Shown piece by piece: positions 57,510 through 58,080 of a DNA stretch of 58,080 nucleotides. Origin of the DNA: Duganella radicis (GTDB taxonomy: Bacteria > Pseudomonadota > Gammaproteobacteria > Burkholderiales > Burkholderiaceae_D); NCBI RefSeq assembly GCF_009720825.1, contig NZ_WNKY01000038.1:1-58080 (forward strand), written 5' to 3'. The notes beneath the pieces are model-generated. The model was not told the origin of the DNA and did no database searches. It saw only the letters and a list, made by a program, of their open reading frames with translations. Positions within the stretch are counted from its first letter, which is position 1, and every line of letters begins with the position of its first letter. A program made the position numbers and the translations under genes.

Positions 57510-57802
57510 TGCATGTGAATGTTGATGATGGTGGCGTTCTGTATCAGCACATTCGAGCCGGAATTCTGTATCGCCACCGGCAGGCCGGAGGCACTGCTGA
57601 ACGCCCCGCTGCTGATGGTGTTGGCGCCGCTGACGACATTGGACGTGGTGTTGCCGGTGACGGCGCCATTCACGCGCATCTCGTTATTGACCGTGTCCGC
57701 ACCGGCATGCAGCGCGGCCAGGCGCTGGTCGTCCACCGGCTCACTGTCGAACACCGGCGCGGCCAGCGCCACGCCGGCAGCCAGGATGAAAGCTATCTGC
57801 AT
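57506..57802 (-). CDS. Small exported Asn/Ser/Gly-rich protein, amyloid-subunit-like
   Basis: The product of 98 residues (ATG 57802, AGGAGGAG upstream) has a signal peptide ('MQIAFILAAGVALAAP'). The body is rich in Asn, Ser, Gly and Val ('NGAVTGNTTSNVVSGANTIS') and ends 'VAIQNSGSNVLIQNATIINI'. The end resembles the C-terminal units of Fap subunits and matches the next protein ('SQNSGMSSLIQQSVNVQ'). I infer a secreted fibre subunit or nucleator. Confidence 0.7.
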   Translation of the reverse strand: MQIAFILAAGVALAAPVFDSEPVDDQRLAALHAGADTVNNEMRVNGAVTGNTTSNVVSGANTISSGAFSSASGLPVAIQNSGSNVLIQNATIINIHMQ

Positions 57803-57852
57803 ACATCTCCTCCTTTGTACGAAAGGCGGGACGCAAGCGCCCCGCCTCATGC

Positions 57853-58080
57853 TTAGCGGCCCAGGCTCAGGTTGGACTGCACGTTCACGCTTTGCTGAAT
57901 CAACGACGACATGCCGCTGTTCTGCGAAGCGACCATGATGCCGGCGGCCGACTGGCCGACACTGCTCATGGCGTTGGACATATTGAAGGTGCCGGCGCTC
58001 ACCGCCACCGCGCCGCCCGCACCGCCCGTGGCCGCGCCGCCCACGCCGCCGGTGGCCGCGCCGCCAGTGTTGGCGCCGCC
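57853..58080 (-). CDS. Gly/Ala-rich amyloid-subunit-like protein, 5' end outside window
   Basis: Seventy-five C-terminal codons are visible. They begin in a Gly/Ala/Thr repeat ('GGANTGGAATGGVGG') and end with 'MVASQNSGMSSLIQQSVNVQ' before the last residues. The frame is open to the window edge, so the start lies beyond 58080. The shared NSG-x-x-LIQ ending links it with the adjacent 98-residue protein. It is the most upstream visible gene of the Fap-like operon and could be the FapB or FapC equivalent. Confidence 0.65.
   Translation of the reverse strand, partial: GGANTGGAATGGVGGAATGGAGGAVAVSAGTFNMSNAMSSVGQSAAGIMVASQNSGMSSLIQQSVNVQSNLSLGR

Overview
The window is high-GC, densely coded DNA from a Gram-negative bacterium. 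TonB receptor, outer-membrane beta-barrel, TrpS, Psd, an H-NS-type protein with the beta-proteobacterial C-terminal signature, MCP/CheW and LysR regulators together suggest Burkholderiales, probably Oxalobacteraceae (Massilia/Duganella/Janthinobacterium type). The genus is an inference from gene style, not proof. No rRNA, tRNA, CRISPR array or transposase was recognised. No gene-free stretch exceeds about 250 bases.

Region 1 (1-14.5 kb). A GH5 glycosidase cut off after its first catalytic glutamate is followed by a GNAT acetyltransferase and a PhnA zinc-ribbon protein. Then comes a seven-gene minus-strand operon (14471 down to 1960). It encodes a 1137-residue membrane protein ending in a penicillin-binding transpeptidase domain, three unrecognised proteins, a protein with a duplicated Lon/S16-like fold, a zinc-ribbon SPFH-like coiled-coil protein, and a Ser/Thr kinase fused to an FGE-type domain. 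I do not recognise this combination as a named system. Its mRNA leader can fold so that the first Shine-Dalgarno sequence is paired.

Region 2 (14.6-42 kb) is mostly ordinary chromosomal content: small exported proteins, RNase H, MCP/CheW, HD phosphohydrolase, TetA-type MFS pump, CocE-type hydrolase, trpS, erythromycin-esterase-like protein, DMT exporter, LON-domain protein, amidohydrolase, H-NS, a GAF/PAS adenylate cyclase group, TonB receptor, psd, a LysR/azoreductase/pirin group, and several orphan small genes.

Region 3 (42-51.9 kb) is a compositionally distinct secretion locus. A 1088-residue winged-helix/STAND-ATPase/TPR regulator is coupled to a 121-residue beta-rich protein. Next are a decayed precursor and an intact 55-residue precursor, then an M14-type zinc amidohydrolase. 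Converging on these is a C39-peptidase ABC exporter with its HlyD partner, and a second 55-residue precursor is divergent from HlyD. Both precursors have Gly-Gly at residues 45-46 followed by nine residues of the form P-[QE]-[VI]-x-N-[DE]-P-[QE]-x. The 121-residue protein ends in the same nine-residue tail without Gly-Gly. I regard this as the best candidate for an undescribed peptide system.

Region 4 (51.9-58.1 kb) has a membrane protein, an ArsR-type regulator with an Old Yellow Enzyme reductase, an MBL-fold hydrolase, and a five-gene minus-strand operon running off the right edge. That operon has two small Asn/Gln/Gly-rich exported proteins, a periplasmic C39 peptidase, a 135-residue exported protein with an RGG motif, and an outer-membrane barrel. 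The order and components resemble a diverged Fap functional-amyloid operon.
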